A DNA stretch of 64,000 nt from an uncultured Roseicyclus sp. (GTDB taxonomy: Bacteria; Pseudomonadota; Alphaproteobacteria; Rhodobacterales; Rhodobacteraceae): the NCBI GenBank assembly GCA_937139335.1, contig CAKZPN010000037.1, positions 1-64,000 on the forward strand, in the 5' to 3' direction. A program made the translations under genes and the position numbers. Of the stretch, positions 33,993-42,320 are shown one piece after another. The notes below the pieces were generated by a model that saw only the letters and a list, made by a program, of their open reading frames with translations, was not told the origin of the DNA and did no database searches. How positions within the stretch are numbered: the stretch's first letter is position 1; each line of letters opens with the position of its first letter.

Positions 33993-34535
33993 TCATTTCC
34001 GTCGCAGATGTTCGTCGAGGCGCGGCATTATTTCCACGAAATTGCACGGCATATGCCGCGCATCGAGCTGATACTGCAGGATTTCGTCCCAGGCGTCCTT
34101 GCACGCGCCCCGGCTGCCGGGCAGCGCGAACAGGTAGGTGCCACCCGCGACGCCGCCTGTGGCACGCGACTGCACGGCGCTGGTTCCGATCTTCTGCATT
34201 GAAATGATCGTGAAGACCGTGGCGAAGGCCTCGATCTCCTTTTCGTAGACGTCGCGGTGCGCCTCGACCGTCACGTCGCGCCCGGTCAGCCCGGTGCCGC
34301 CGGTGGTCAGGATCACGTCGATGCCGGGGTCAGCAACCCATTGGCGCAACTGCGCGGCAATTGCCGCCCGGTCGTCGCGCAGGATATGGCGGGCGGCAAG
34401 GCTGTGTCCGTCGCCCGTCAACCGCTCCACCAGCAGGTCGCCCGAGGCATCCTCGGCCAGGCTGCGCGTGTCCGACACCGCCAGAACGGCGATGCGGACG
34501 GGGTGAAAGGCGCGGCTCTCGTCGATGCGGCTCAT
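33993..34535 (-). CDS. moaB: Molybdenum cofactor biosynthesis protein B
   Basis: MoaB/MogA-type protein of 180 residues that binds molybdopterin and has been linked to its adenylation. The signature TTGGTGLTGRDVT, a P-G-S-R-G-A segment, and VRIAVLAVSDTRSLAEDASG are present. It is the last gene of a UDG-LysE-moaB operon in which each start overlaps the previous stop by 4 nt. The other molybdopterin genes moaD and moaE lie at 49.3-50.0 kb, and moaA/moaC are not in the window. Confidence 0.92.
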   Translation of the reverse strand: MSRIDESRAFHPVRIAVLAVSDTRSLAEDASGDLLVERLTGDGHSLAARHILRDDRAAIAAQLRQWVADPGIDVILTTGGTGLTGRDVTVEAHRDVYEKEIEAFATVFTIISMQKIGTSAVQSRATGGVAGGTYLFALPGSRGACKDAWDEILQYQLDARHMPCNFVEIMPRLDEHLRRK

Positions 34536-35152
34536 GCGCGAAGGGCCTCCCAGCCGATGCGGGCGGCCAGCGCCGCAAAGATGGTGGAACTGGCCGTGCG
34601 CAACCCGCGTTCGGTGCGCGGTGATCGCAGCAGCATCCGCCCGATGCGGCCGGAAAAGACGCCGACCAGCCCGTTGATGACGAAGCCACCCGCCGCCAGA
34701 ACCGCGCCACAGGCGAGGAACTGCGGCAGCACCGGGCGCGCAGGGTCGATGAACTGCGGCACCAGCGCGAGGATGAAGAGGATCACCTTGGGGTTCGACA
34801 GGTTCACCACCAGCCCGTCCCGAAATGCGCGGGACGAGGACGGCAGCGGCCCCGCCTCAGTGACCAGCGGCGTGCGCAACGTCTTCCACGCGAGCCAGAG
34901 CAGGTAGCCGGCGCCGATCCAGCGGATCGCCCCGAAGAGCCAGGGAAAGGCCGCGACCAGCGCGCCGAGGCCGAGACCCGCCAGCAGCACATGGACGAAG
35001 GCCCCGGCCGAGATGCCGGCCGAAGCGGCGATGGCGGCGCGCGGACCGCTGCGGATGCCCTGCGCGAAGCAGAACATCATGTCCGCCCCCGGCGTCAGGT
35101 TCAGCGCCAGCGCGGCGGGAATGAAGGCGAGAAGCAGGATCGGGTCGATCAC
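34532..35152 (-). CDS. LysE-family amino acid exporter
   Basis: This 206-residue integral membrane protein has the LysE/RhtB pattern: LAFIPAALALNLTPGADMMFCFAQGIRSGPRAA, then AGISAGAFVHVLLAGLGLGALV, NLSNPKVILFILALVPQF and the last helix. About six transmembrane helices are visible. The start is GTG at 35152, with GAGGAG upstream; a much longer frame without this site is not credible. It is coupled to UDG (4-nt overlap) and to moaB. Substrate unknown. Confidence 0.9.
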   Translation of the reverse strand: MIDPILLLAFIPAALALNLTPGADMMFCFAQGIRSGPRAAIAASAGISAGAFVHVLLAGLGLGALVAAFPWLFGAIRWIGAGYLLWLAWKTLRTPLVTEAGPLPSSSRAFRDGLVVNLSNPKVILFILALVPQFIDPARPVLPQFLACGAVLAAGGFVINGLVGVFSGRIGRMLLRSPRTERGLRTASSTIFAALAARIGWEALRA

Positions 35153-35949
35153 GGCAGGCTCCTCAGCCGGGATTGCAGCGACAAGAGGTCGGCCCAGGCG
35201 TGCGCCTTGTCCTGCGGGCGGCGCAGCAGGTAGGCGGGGTGGAACATCGGGATGGCGGGGCGGCCCGCGACCTCGGCCCACTGACCCCGCAACCTCGTGA
35301 TGCCGGCGCGGCCGAGCAGCCCCTCGCAGGCGGAATTGCCCATCAGGATCAGCAGGTCAGGACCCGCCAGCTCGATGTGGCGCCGCACGAAGGGCGCGAG
35401 CATCGACAGCTCCGCCGCCTCGGGTTTGCGGTTCTGCGGCGGGCGCCAGGGCAGCATGTTGGTGATGTAGACGGCGGTGGCCGGGGCGTCCGACGCGCGG
35501 TCGAGGCCGATGGCCGCCAGCATCCGGTCGAGCAATTGCCCCGCGCGCCCGACGAAGGGCTTGCCCTGCTGGTCCTCCTCCCGCCCCGGCGCCTCGCCCA
35601 CGATCATCACGCGGGCGGCGGGGTTGCCGTCGGAGAAGACGAAACTGTTGGCGGTCTGGCTGAGCGCGCAGTGGCCGAACCCCTCCATCGCGGCGCGGAG
35701 AGACGGCAGGTCGCCCGCAGCGCCGGCGGCATCGCGCGCGACCTCGGCGGCCTCCCCGGCGCTGGCGGCGGCGACGGGACTGGCGGCCACCGGTGCGGCG
35801 GGTACGCGGGCCACGGGGGCGGCAACAGGCGCGGCCGCCTCCTCCAGCGCGAAACGGTCCACGGGCGCGTCGAGGATCGCCTCGTCGGCCCCCAGCTCGA
35901 TCTGCCAGTCGAGCATCGCCAGCGCGTCGTGATAGCCCATGTCGTCCAT
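35149..35949 (-). CDS. Family-4-like uracil-DNA glycosylase lacking Fe-S cysteines
   Basis: This removes uracil from DNA. The catalytic region is clear: GEAPGREEDQQGKPFVGRAGQLLDRML (from residue 118), YITNMLPWRPPQNRKP, LLILMGNSACEG and FHPAYLLRRPQ. The family's four [4Fe-4S] cysteines are mostly absent: only C94 remains of the first pair, and the K-C-R and late Cys positions read MLPWR and AELSML. The first ~80 residues are an Ala/Pro-rich linker unlike the core. Known alphaproteobacterial members share this simplified form, by my recollection. Confidence 0.9.
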   Translation of the reverse strand: MDDMGYHDALAMLDWQIELGADEAILDAPVDRFALEEAAAPVAAPVARVPAAPVAASPVAAASAGEAAEVARDAAGAAGDLPSLRAAMEGFGHCALSQTANSFVFSDGNPAARVMIVGEAPGREEDQQGKPFVGRAGQLLDRMLAAIGLDRASDAPATAVYITNMLPWRPPQNRKPEAAELSMLAPFVRRHIELAGPDLLILMGNSACEGLLGRAGITRLRGQWAEVAGRPAIPMFHPAYLLRRPQDKAHAWADLLSLQSRLRSLP

Positions 35950-36003
35950 GCGCCGAAGCTATGCCCGCTGGACGGGAAGGGGAAGGGGTGTCACCAAGGC
36001 GCC

Positions 36004-36456
36004 ATGCCGACCGAACTGACCATCACCGCCCGTTACCCCCGCGACCCCGACAGCGTATTCGCCGACGCGCTGAGCTTCGCCGAAATGGCCGAGGCGACGC
36101 GCGGCGTGGCGGTCTACAAGGACATGCCGGACGGATCGATGGAGGAGGGCAAGACCTACACCCTCAACGTCACGGTCTGGGGCATCATGCGCAACCCGTA
36201 CTACCAGGTGCATGTCGAACGCATCGACCCGGTGGCGCGCGAGGTCCAGAGCCGCGAGTTCGGCTGGATGATCCGGCAATGGGATCACACCCTCAGCGTC
36301 ACGCCAGACGGCGACGGCTGCATCTGGACCGACCGCATCCTGATCGATTGCAGCTGGGCGACGGGCTACATGAGCTGGGTCGCCAAGGTGCTCTATCGCA
36401 CGCGGCACCGCAACCGTCAGGGGCAGGACATCACCACGCGGCTCAGGCGGGTCTGA
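36004..36456 (+). CDS. SRPBCC-fold protein
   Basis: This 150-residue soluble protein (MPTELTITARYPRDPDSVFADALSFAEMAEATRGVAVY..., then EVQSREFGWMIRQWDHTLSV and GCIWTDRILIDCSWATGYM) fits the START/SRPBCC helix-grip fold. Such domains bind hydrophobic ligands; the ligand here is unknown. The C-terminal RTRHRNRQGQDITTRL is basic. It lies 63 nt before pyrB and may share its promoter. Confidence 0.75.
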   Translation: MPTELTITARYPRDPDSVFADALSFAEMAEATRGVAVYKDMPDGSMEEGKTYTLNVTVWGIMRNPYYQVHVERIDPVAREVQSREFGWMIRQWDHTLSVTPDGDGCIWTDRILIDCSWATGYMSWVAKVLYRTRHRNRQGQDITTRLRRV

Positions 36457-36519
36457 CGCCTTGCCGCCCCGCCCCGCCCGCACCTATAAGCGGAAAAGGC
36501 GCATGACCGGGGCGGTGCG

Positions 36520-37470
36520 ATGAAGTTCAGTCAGACCCATCTTCTTGGGATCGAAGACCTCCACCCGCTGGAGATCACGATGCTGCTCGACCGCGCCAAC
36601 GTGCATGCCGAAGCCGAGCGTGGAAGCCGCCAGCATGGCCAGCCGCTGAAGGGCCTCACGCAGATCAACATGTTCTTCGAGGCGTCCACCCGCACGCAGG
36701 CGAGTTTCGAGATCGCGGGCAAGCGGCTGGGTGCCGACGTGATGAACATGGCGATGGCGGCGTCCTCGCTGAAAAAGGGCGAGACGCTGATCGACACGGC
36801 GCTGACGCTGAACGCGATGCACCCTGACCTGCTGGTGGTGCGCCACCCGCATTCCGGCGCGGTGAAACTGCTGGCCGACAAGGTAAATTGCGCGGTGCTG
36901 AACGCGGGCGACGGGCGGCACGAACACCCCACGCAGGCGCTGCTCGACGCGCTCACGATCAAGCGCGCCAAGGGGCGGTTGCACCGGCTGACCATCGCGA
37001 TTTGCGGCGACATCGCGCACAGCCGTGTGGCGCGGTCGAACATCTTCCTCCTGGGCAAGATGGAAAACCGGGTGCGGCTCGTCGGCCCGCCGACGCTGAT
37101 ACCCGCCGGCGCCGCCGACTGGGGCGTCGAAGTCTACGGCGACATGGCCGAAGGTCTGCGCGACGCCGACGTGGTGATGATGCTGCGCCTCCAGAAGGAA
37201 CGCATGGACGGCGCCTTCATCCCCTCCGAGCGGGAATACTTCCACCGCTTCGGACTGACCGCCGAGAAGCTGGCGCACGCCAAGCCCGATGCCATCGTGA
37301 TGCATCCGGGGCCGATGAACCGCGGGGTCGAGATCGACGGCACCATCGCCGATGACATCAACCGATCCGTCATCCAGGAACAGGTCGAGATGGGCGTCGC
37401 GGTGCGCATGGCGGCGATGGAGCTGCTGGCCGAGAACCTGCGCCACCGGCGGGAAAAGGGGGCAGCATGA
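36520..37470 (+). CDS. pyrB: Aspartate carbamoyltransferase catalytic subunit
   Basis: PyrB catalyses carbamoyl-phosphate plus aspartate to carbamoyl-aspartate, in pyrimidine synthesis. The 316-residue protein has the carbamoyl-phosphate site [12 protein letters not shown] and HPTQALLD, plus [12 protein letters not shown] and the 230s/240s loop ([20 protein letters not shown]). Length fits the catalytic chain alone. It opens a run of six genes, each overlapping the next by 1 or 4 nt, ending with a metal-less dihydroorotase homologue and plsY. Confidence 0.96.
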   Translation: MKFSQTHLLGIEDLHPLEITMLLDRANVHAEAERGSRQHGQPLKGLTQINMFFEASTRTQASFEIAGKRLGADVMNMAMAASSLKKGETLIDTALTLNAMHPDLLVVRHPHSGAVKLLADKVNCAVLNAGDGRHEHPTQALLDALTIKRAKGRLHRLTIAICGDIAHSRVARSNIFLLGKMENRVRLVGPPTLIPAGAADWGVEVYGDMAEGLRDADVVMMLRLQKERMDGAFIPSEREYFHRFGLTAEKLAHAKPDAIVMHPGPMNRGVEIDGTIADDINRSVIQEQVEMGVAVRMAAMELLAENLRHRREKGAA

Positions 37471-37979
37471 GCGAGCACCTGTTCGTCTTTTCCCTCAGCG
37501 CCACCGGCGAGGTCCGCCATACCCACCTGACCCGGTCGATCGGCGAGGCTCCGGACTTGCCCCCCCTGACCGACTGGCTGGGAGCCGAGGTCGACGAGGC
37601 CGCGATCGAGCTGTTCCCGGTGAAGGATCTGGGCGACATGAGCCTCAGCGAATATGTCCGCCTCGCCTTCGCGCCCGAGACGATCCCGGCGCAGGACGCG
37701 CGGCGGATGGATGCGCTGAAAGGCACGGTGCTGCTGGTGCCCGAACATGCGCTTTCGGAAGAGCCCGCGCCGGGCAAGCAGGCGAAGCTGATCGCCACCC
37801 TGCCGCTGGCGCGCGCCGATCATTCGGGTGAGTTGCCCAAGGCCGAGGTGGCGCCCCTGCCCCGGCCGGAGCCGCCGCCGAGCACGGCCTCGGCGACCGA
37901 GCGGCGCGGCTCGAAGCTCTGGCTCGCGTTCGGCGTCGTCCTCGTTCTGGCCACTCTGGCCTGGCTGCTGGTGCTGTGA
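37467..37979 (+). CDS. Tail-anchored protein of unknown function (pyrB-linked)
   Basis: This 170-residue protein is soluble for about 145 residues ([46 protein letters not shown], and a Pro-rich stretch) and ends in one helix ([20 protein letters not shown]). This is a C-tail anchor, with the soluble part in the cytoplasm. I do not recognise a domain. The start overlaps the pyrB stop by 4 nt and the stop overlaps the next gene by 1 nt, so expression is coupled to ATCase. Confidence 0.7.
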   Translation: MSEHLFVFSLSATGEVRHTHLTRSIGEAPDLPPLTDWLGAEVDEAAIELFPVKDLGDMSLSEYVRLAFAPETIPAQDARRMDALKGTVLLVPEHALSEEPAPGKQAKLIATLPLARADHSGELPKAEVAPLPRPEPPPSTASATERRGSKLWLAFGVVLVLATLAWLLVL

Positions 37980-38437
37980 TGGACGCGCACCTGCCGACCC
38001 GTACGGCCCACACCCCCGAGACGCCGCTGGAGCCGAGGGAGCGCGTGCTGGCGCAGTTCTCCGCCGACCGCGCAACCTACTGGCGCGAGAATGCCTGGCT
38101 TGCCGTCATCGCCATGGCGGCGGGCATGGGCATCCTCTGGGTGCTCGGCAACGCGCATGTTTGGACCGGGGCGGTCGGCGGGCTCTTCGCCATAGCGGTG
38201 CGCTCGCTCTACCTCTCGTCCGACGAAACGAAAATGCGCTGGGACCTGACCGACCGCCGTTTGCTCGGCCCAGGCACCCGCAGCGTCGCGCTGGAGAATA
38301 TCGCCAAGGTCAACACGATCTTCTCGGCCGTGCAGGTGGTGACGGTGGCGGGCGACAAGCACCTGCTGAAGTACCAGGCCGACACCGCCGCCGTTAAGGC
38401 CGCGATCGACAGCGCGAGACCGGGGAGCGCGGCATGA
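37979..38437 (+). CDS. Membrane protein with bacterial PH-like domain (first)
   Basis: This 152-residue protein has one or two hydrophobic helices (LAVIAMAAGMGILWVLG and VGGLFAIAVRSLYL) and then a domain with the bacterial PH (bPH) pattern: WDLTDRRLLGPGTRSVALENIAKVNTIFSAVQVVTV. bPH domains adopt a PH-like fold and may bind lipids or proteins at the membrane. Function unknown. Its ATG is made with the TGA of the preceding gene, and its stop overlaps the next gene by 4 nt. Confidence 0.75.
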   Translation: MDAHLPTRTAHTPETPLEPRERVLAQFSADRATYWRENAWLAVIAMAAGMGILWVLGNAHVWTGAVGGLFAIAVRSLYLSSDETKMRWDLTDRRLLGPGTRSVALENIAKVNTIFSAVQVVTVAGDKHLLKYQADTAAVKAAIDSARPGSAA

Positions 38438-39057
38438 CGCGGGACGGCGGATGGGCGGGGCTCCTCGAGCCGGGCGAGGAGATCTTGTGGCAGGGGCAGC
38501 CGACGGAGGGCGTCGACTGGCGCGGGCTGACCGCGCCGCTAAGCCTTTTCGGGATGGTCTTCACGCTGTTCTCGCTCGGCTGGATCTGGTTTGCCGCCGC
38601 CCTGATCGGCGGGAGCGATGCGCCGGGCATCCTGATGGTCTTCCCGCTCTTCGGCCTGCCGTTCCTGGCGGTCGGGCTTTACCTCGCCGTCGGGCGGCTC
38701 TGGGTCGACGCGCTTCGGCGCCGGGGCACCTGGTACACGCTGACCGACCGTCAGGCCTTCATGGCGGAGGAGGCCCTGGGACGCAAAACGCTCAGGAGCT
38801 GGCCGATTGCCGAGATGTCGGAGGTCGAGTTGATCGACGGCGTGCCGGGCGACGTGCTGTTCGGGTCCGAAACCCGCGCCAGGCCGCGCCGGGCACCCGC
38901 GCCACAGCGATCGCGCCGGCGGCGGGTGACCGGCACGGCCAGCCGCATCGGATTTTTCCGCATCGCCGAGGCCCGCAAGGTCTGGCGGCTGCTGCGCGCG
39001 CAGCGCACGGCGATCCTCGCCGCCGCGCGCGCCCCCGAGCCGGAAGGGACCACATGA
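38434..39057 (+). CDS. Membrane protein with bacterial PH-like domain (second)
   Basis: This 207-residue protein has the same build as the preceding one: an N-terminal LLEPGEEILWQGQP motif, two helices (PLSLFGMVFTLFSLGWIWFAAALIGG and ILMVFPLFGLPFLAVGLYLAVG), and a bPH-like part (TWYTLTDRQAFMAEEALGRKTLRSWPIAEM). The C-terminal half is basic (RPRRAPAPQRSRRRR), which could contact phospholipid head groups or nucleic acid. Function unknown. It overlaps the pseudo-dihydroorotase gene by 4 nt. Confidence 0.75.
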   Translation: MTRDGGWAGLLEPGEEILWQGQPTEGVDWRGLTAPLSLFGMVFTLFSLGWIWFAAALIGGSDAPGILMVFPLFGLPFLAVGLYLAVGRLWVDALRRRGTWYTLTDRQAFMAEEALGRKTLRSWPIAEMSEVELIDGVPGDVLFGSETRARPRRAPAPQRSRRRRVTGTASRIGFFRIAEARKVWRLLRAQRTAILAAARAPEPEGTT

Positions 39058-40337
39058 CCAACGCACTTCTCAGGAACGCCCGGCTGATCGACCCCGAGGC
39101 CGGGACCGAAACGCTGGGCTGGCTCCGGATCGAAGCGGGACGCATCGCCGAGATCGGCGAGGGCACGCGCGCGGCTGGCATCGACTGCAACGGCGCCTGC
39201 CTTGCGCCGGGGATCGTCGACATCGGCGTGAAGGTCGGCGAGCCGGGCGAGCGTCACAAGGAAAGCTTTCGCACCGCCGGCCGCGCGGCGGCGGCGGGCG
39301 GCGTTACCACGATGGTCACGCGTCCCGACACCGCGACGCCCATCGACACCCCCGAAGTGCTGGAGTTCGTCATCCGCCGCGCGCGGGACGACGCGGCGGT
39401 GAAGGTGAAGCCGATGGCGGCGCTGACCCGCGCCCGCCAGGGCCGCGAGATGACCGAGATCGGGTTCCTGATGGATGCCGGCGCCGTCGCCTTCACCGAT
39501 GGCGACGCCGTCTGTTCCGACGCGCGCGTTCTGTCGCGCTGCATGACCTACGCGCGCTCGCTCGGCGCGCTGATCATCGCCCACCCGCAGGAACCGGTGT
39601 TGTCCTCGGGCGGCGCGGCGACATCGGGCAAGTTCGCCTCGCTGCGGGGCCTGCCCGCCGTTTCGCCGATGGCCGAGCGCATGGGGCTGGAGCGCGACCT
39701 CGCGCTGGTCGAGATGACCGGCGCGCGCTACCACGCCGATCAGATCACCACGGCGGCAGCCCTGCCCGCGCTTGCCCGGGCCAAGGCCGCGGGGCTGGAC
39801 GTGACGGCGGGCGTGTCGATCCACCACCTCACGCTGAACGCGCTCGACGTCGGCGACTACCGCACCTTCTTCAAGGTGAAGCCACCGCTCCGCGACGAGG
39901 ACGACCGGCTGGCGATGGTCGAGGCCGTGAAGTCCGGCCTGATCGACATCATCTGCTCCATGCACACGCCACAGGACGAGGAGAGCAAGCGTCTGCCCTT
40001 CGAGGCGGCGGCGTCCGGCGCGGTCGGGCTGGAGACGCTGCTGCCCGCCGCGCTGCGCCTCTATCACGCCGAGGCGCTGAGCCTGCCCGAACTGTTCCGT
40101 GCGCTGGCGTTGAACCCCGCCCGGCGGCTGGGGCTCGAAAGCGGGCGGCTGTCGGTGGGCGCGCCCGCCGATCTCGTGCTCTTCGACCCCGATGTGCCCT
40201 ACATCCTCGACCGGTTCGGGCTGCATTCCAAATCCAAGAACACGCCCTTCGACGGTAAGCGGATGCAGGGCCGCGTGCTGCACACCTGGGTGAATGGCGC
40301 CGTGGTCTACGACCGCAGGCAGGAGACGGCGGTGTGA
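39054..40337 (+). CDS. Dihydroorotase-like protein lacking the metal site (pDHO)
   Basis: The 427-residue protein has the dihydroorotase/amidohydrolase fold: PGIVDIGVKVGEPG at 52-65, GAVAFTDGD, HP(Q)E, IHHLTLN, and PFEAAASGAVGLET. Active enzymes have DVHVHLREPG; here residues 58, 60 and 62 read G, K and G, so both metal His and the substrate Arg are lost. The late TDHAPH block reads SMHTPQ, losing its Asp, and the CHVS His is also gone. It is therefore probably inactive. In Pseudomonas a similar pDHO is needed to assemble ATCase, and here it sits near pyrB. Confidence 0.9.
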   Translation: MTNALLRNARLIDPEAGTETLGWLRIEAGRIAEIGEGTRAAGIDCNGACLAPGIVDIGVKVGEPGERHKESFRTAGRAAAAGGVTTMVTRPDTATPIDTPEVLEFVIRRARDDAAVKVKPMAALTRARQGREMTEIGFLMDAGAVAFTDGDAVCSDARVLSRCMTYARSLGALIIAHPQEPVLSSGGAATSGKFASLRGLPAVSPMAERMGLERDLALVEMTGARYHADQITTAAALPALARAKAAGLDVTAGVSIHHLTLNALDVGDYRTFFKVKPPLRDEDDRLAMVEAVKSGLIDIICSMHTPQDEESKRLPFEAAASGAVGLETLLPAALRLYHAEALSLPELFRALALNPARRLGLESGRLSVGAPADLVLFDPDVPYILDRFGLHSKSKNTPFDGKRMQGRVLHTWVNGAVVYDRRQETAV

Positions 40338-40945
40338 TGCCCCTGTTCGAGACAGCCCCCCTGGCGCTGGCGGCGACGGCCGCGCTGGCCTACCTGCTCG
40401 GCTCCGTGCCTTTCGGCATCGTGATGGCGCGGCTCTTCGGTCTGGGTGACCTGCGCAAGATCGGGTCGGGCAACATCGGCGCCACCAACGTGCTGCGCAC
40501 GGGCAACAAGCCGGCCGCCTTCCTGACGCTCGTGCTCGACGCCGGCAAGGGCGGGATCGCGGTGCTGGTCGCGCGGGCCCTGCTGGGCGAGGACGCGGCG
40601 CAGGTCGCGGGTTTCGCCGCGTTCCTCGGCCATTGCTACCCGGTGTTCCTGCGCTTCAGGGGCGGCAAGGGGGTCGCGACCTTCCTCGGCACGCTGCTGG
40701 CGCTGGCCTGGCCGGTGGGGCTGGCCGCCTGCGCGACCTGGGCGGCGGTCGCGGCGCTGACCCGCATCTCGTCGCTGTCGGCGCTGGTGGCCGCCGTGGT
40801 GGCGCCCCTGTTGGCCCTGTTTCTGGGCCGGCCGGACGCGGTTCTGCTGCTGGTCCTGCTGGCGGTCCTGATCCTTGTGCGGCATGCCGCCAACATCTGG
40901 CGGCTGCTCGACGGAACCGAGCCCAGGATCGGGAAGAAGCCCTGA
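40337..40945 (+). CDS. plsY: Acyl-phosphate glycerol-3-phosphate acyltransferase
   Basis: PlsY transfers an acyl group from acyl-phosphate to glycerol-3-phosphate, the first step of phospholipid synthesis. It is a 202-residue inner-membrane protein with LLGSVPFGIVMARLFGLGDLRKIGSGNIGATNVLRTG, GNKPAAFLTLVLDAGKG and GHCYPVFLRFRGGKGVATFLG, the three PlsY motifs. The start ATG shares a base with the stop of the pDHO gene and has AGGAGA upstream. It ends the coupled pyrB run. Confidence 0.95.
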   Translation: MPLFETAPLALAATAALAYLLGSVPFGIVMARLFGLGDLRKIGSGNIGATNVLRTGNKPAAFLTLVLDAGKGGIAVLVARALLGEDAAQVAGFAAFLGHCYPVFLRFRGGKGVATFLGTLLALAWPVGLAACATWAAVAALTRISSLSALVAAVVAPLLALFLGRPDAVLLLVLLAVLILVRHAANIWRLLDGTEPRIGKKP

Positions 40946-41099
40946 ACCCGGCCTTTTGACCCGATTTTCGGGGGTATTCCTTACTCACCCGCAGTTTTTC
41001 GTTGCGCGGGACGCGATGTCGCAGGCACCGTCCGCGTGGAACGCCCGGCATCATCCCGGGTTCGCCCGACCTTGAGACCAGACCCTCACAAGGAGTTTA

Positions 41100-41477
41100 A
41101 TGATGGATTTCAAAACAGCTGTTCGTACCTGCCTCGAAAATTACACCAATTTCACCGGACGCGCGCAGCGGTCCGAATTCTGGTGGTTCGTCCTTTTCAA
41201 CTTCATCGGTTCCGCCATCCTGAACTTCGTCGACACGGCGATCATCGGAATGCCGGCGCTGTCGATCATTTGGATGCTTGGCCTGCTGATCCCCGGCATC
41301 GCTGTCTCGATCCGCCGGATGCACGACCTCGACAAGTCCGGCTGGTGGATCCTGATCCCGCTGGTCCCCATCGTGGGCGTCATCCTCTACATCTACTGGG
41401 CGGCACAGCGCGGCACCGTCGGCCCGAACCGTTTCGGCCCCGACCCGCTGGCAGGCCACGGCATGGCGACCGCCTGA
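41100..41477 (+). CDS. DUF805 membrane protein (short)
   Basis: This 125-residue protein matches DUF805: MDFKTAVRTCLENYTNFTGRAQRSEFWWFVLFN, ISIRRMHDLDKSGWW-type block and GPNRFGPDP near the end. Three hydrophobic helices are visible. AAGGAG precedes the start. Function is unknown for the family. It stands next to a longer paralogue and has its own terminator. Confidence 0.88.
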   Translation: MMDFKTAVRTCLENYTNFTGRAQRSEFWWFVLFNFIGSAILNFVDTAIIGMPALSIIWMLGLLIPGIAVSIRRMHDLDKSGWWILIPLVPIVGVILYIYWAAQRGTVGPNRFGPDPLAGHGMATA

Positions 41478-41501
41478 CCCGCACCTCCTGACCTGAGCCC
41501 G

Positions 41502-41541
41502 AAACCCCGCCCGGCGCATCCGCCTGGCGGGTTTTTTTTTT
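41502..41541 (+). terminator. Rho-independent terminator after first DUF805 gene
   Basis: ACCCCGCCCGGCG / CGCCTGGCGGGT form a stem with one bulge and one mismatch, loop CATC, followed by ten T residues. Confidence 0.85.
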
Positions 41542-41647
41542 GGTGGCCCGCCCGCGCGCCATCCCGGCCTTGTCCATCTGTTGCCCATCTTCGGCCATCT
41601 TGGCGTGGAATCCCTGCCGACAACGCCACAGGCAGAGGATGTCCGAC

Positions 41648-42316
41648 ATGGGTCCGATCAAGGCAGTCATCAGCTGTTACGTGAACATCCTGAATTTCTC
41701 GGGCCGGGCGCGGCGCGCGGAATACTGGTGGTTCTTCCTGTTCCTCCTGCTGATCGGCATTGCGGTGCAGGCAGGGGTCGCGATGGAGGCGTTCAGCGAC
41801 CCGGCTTTCGTCTCGACCCTGCAGGACCCGGCGCAGCTCCAAGCCTACATGAAGCGGAACGAGGATCTGTACTACACAGCCGGCCTCGGGGCCGCGATCT
41901 ACGTGGTGCTCGGCTGGTTGCCGCAACTGTCGGTGACGATCCGCCGCCTGCACGACACCGACCACAGCGGCTGGTTCATCTTCATGCCCTTCCTCGCCGC
42001 CGTGGTCTCCATCGTCGCCAGCGTGGTGCTGAGCATGACCTTGCCCGCCGGCGCGGCGATCGCGTCGATGCTGCTTGCGCTGTCGGTGCAGCTGATCGCA
42101 AGCATCTGGTTCCTGGTGGTGCTGTGCCTGCCCGGCACGCGGGGCTCCAACCGTTTCGGTCCCGACCCCGCAGGCCGCAAGCGCCGCCCGCCGGCCCACC
42201 CCGCCTTTGCCCAGACCGCCGAACCCGAGGAGCGCGCCGCGATGGAATCCGCGCGCCGGGCGGAGATCAAGGCGTACTATCGCAAGAACGTGCTGCCGGG
42301 CGCGCGCCGGGCCTGA
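41648..42316 (+). CDS. DUF805 membrane protein (long paralogue)
   Basis: This 222-residue protein is a paralogue of the preceding one: MGPIKAVISCYVNILNFSGRARRAEYWWFF, SVTIRRLHDTDHSGWFIFMP and SNRFGPDPAGRKRR, with an extra insert of about 30 residues after the first helix and a basic C-terminal tail (to residue 222). About four hydrophobic helices are visible. An ATG nine bases upstream (41639) is also in frame, but GAGG is better placed for 41648. Function unknown; duplication of DUF805 genes is common. Confidence 0.85.
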   Translation: MGPIKAVISCYVNILNFSGRARRAEYWWFFLFLLLIGIAVQAGVAMEAFSDPAFVSTLQDPAQLQAYMKRNEDLYYTAGLGAAIYVVLGWLPQLSVTIRRLHDTDHSGWFIFMPFLAAVVSIVASVVLSMTLPAGAAIASMLLALSVQLIASIWFLVVLCLPGTRGSNRFGPDPAGRKRRPPAHPAFAQTAEPEERAAMESARRAEIKAYYRKNVLPGARRA

Positions 42317-42320
42317 TGCT

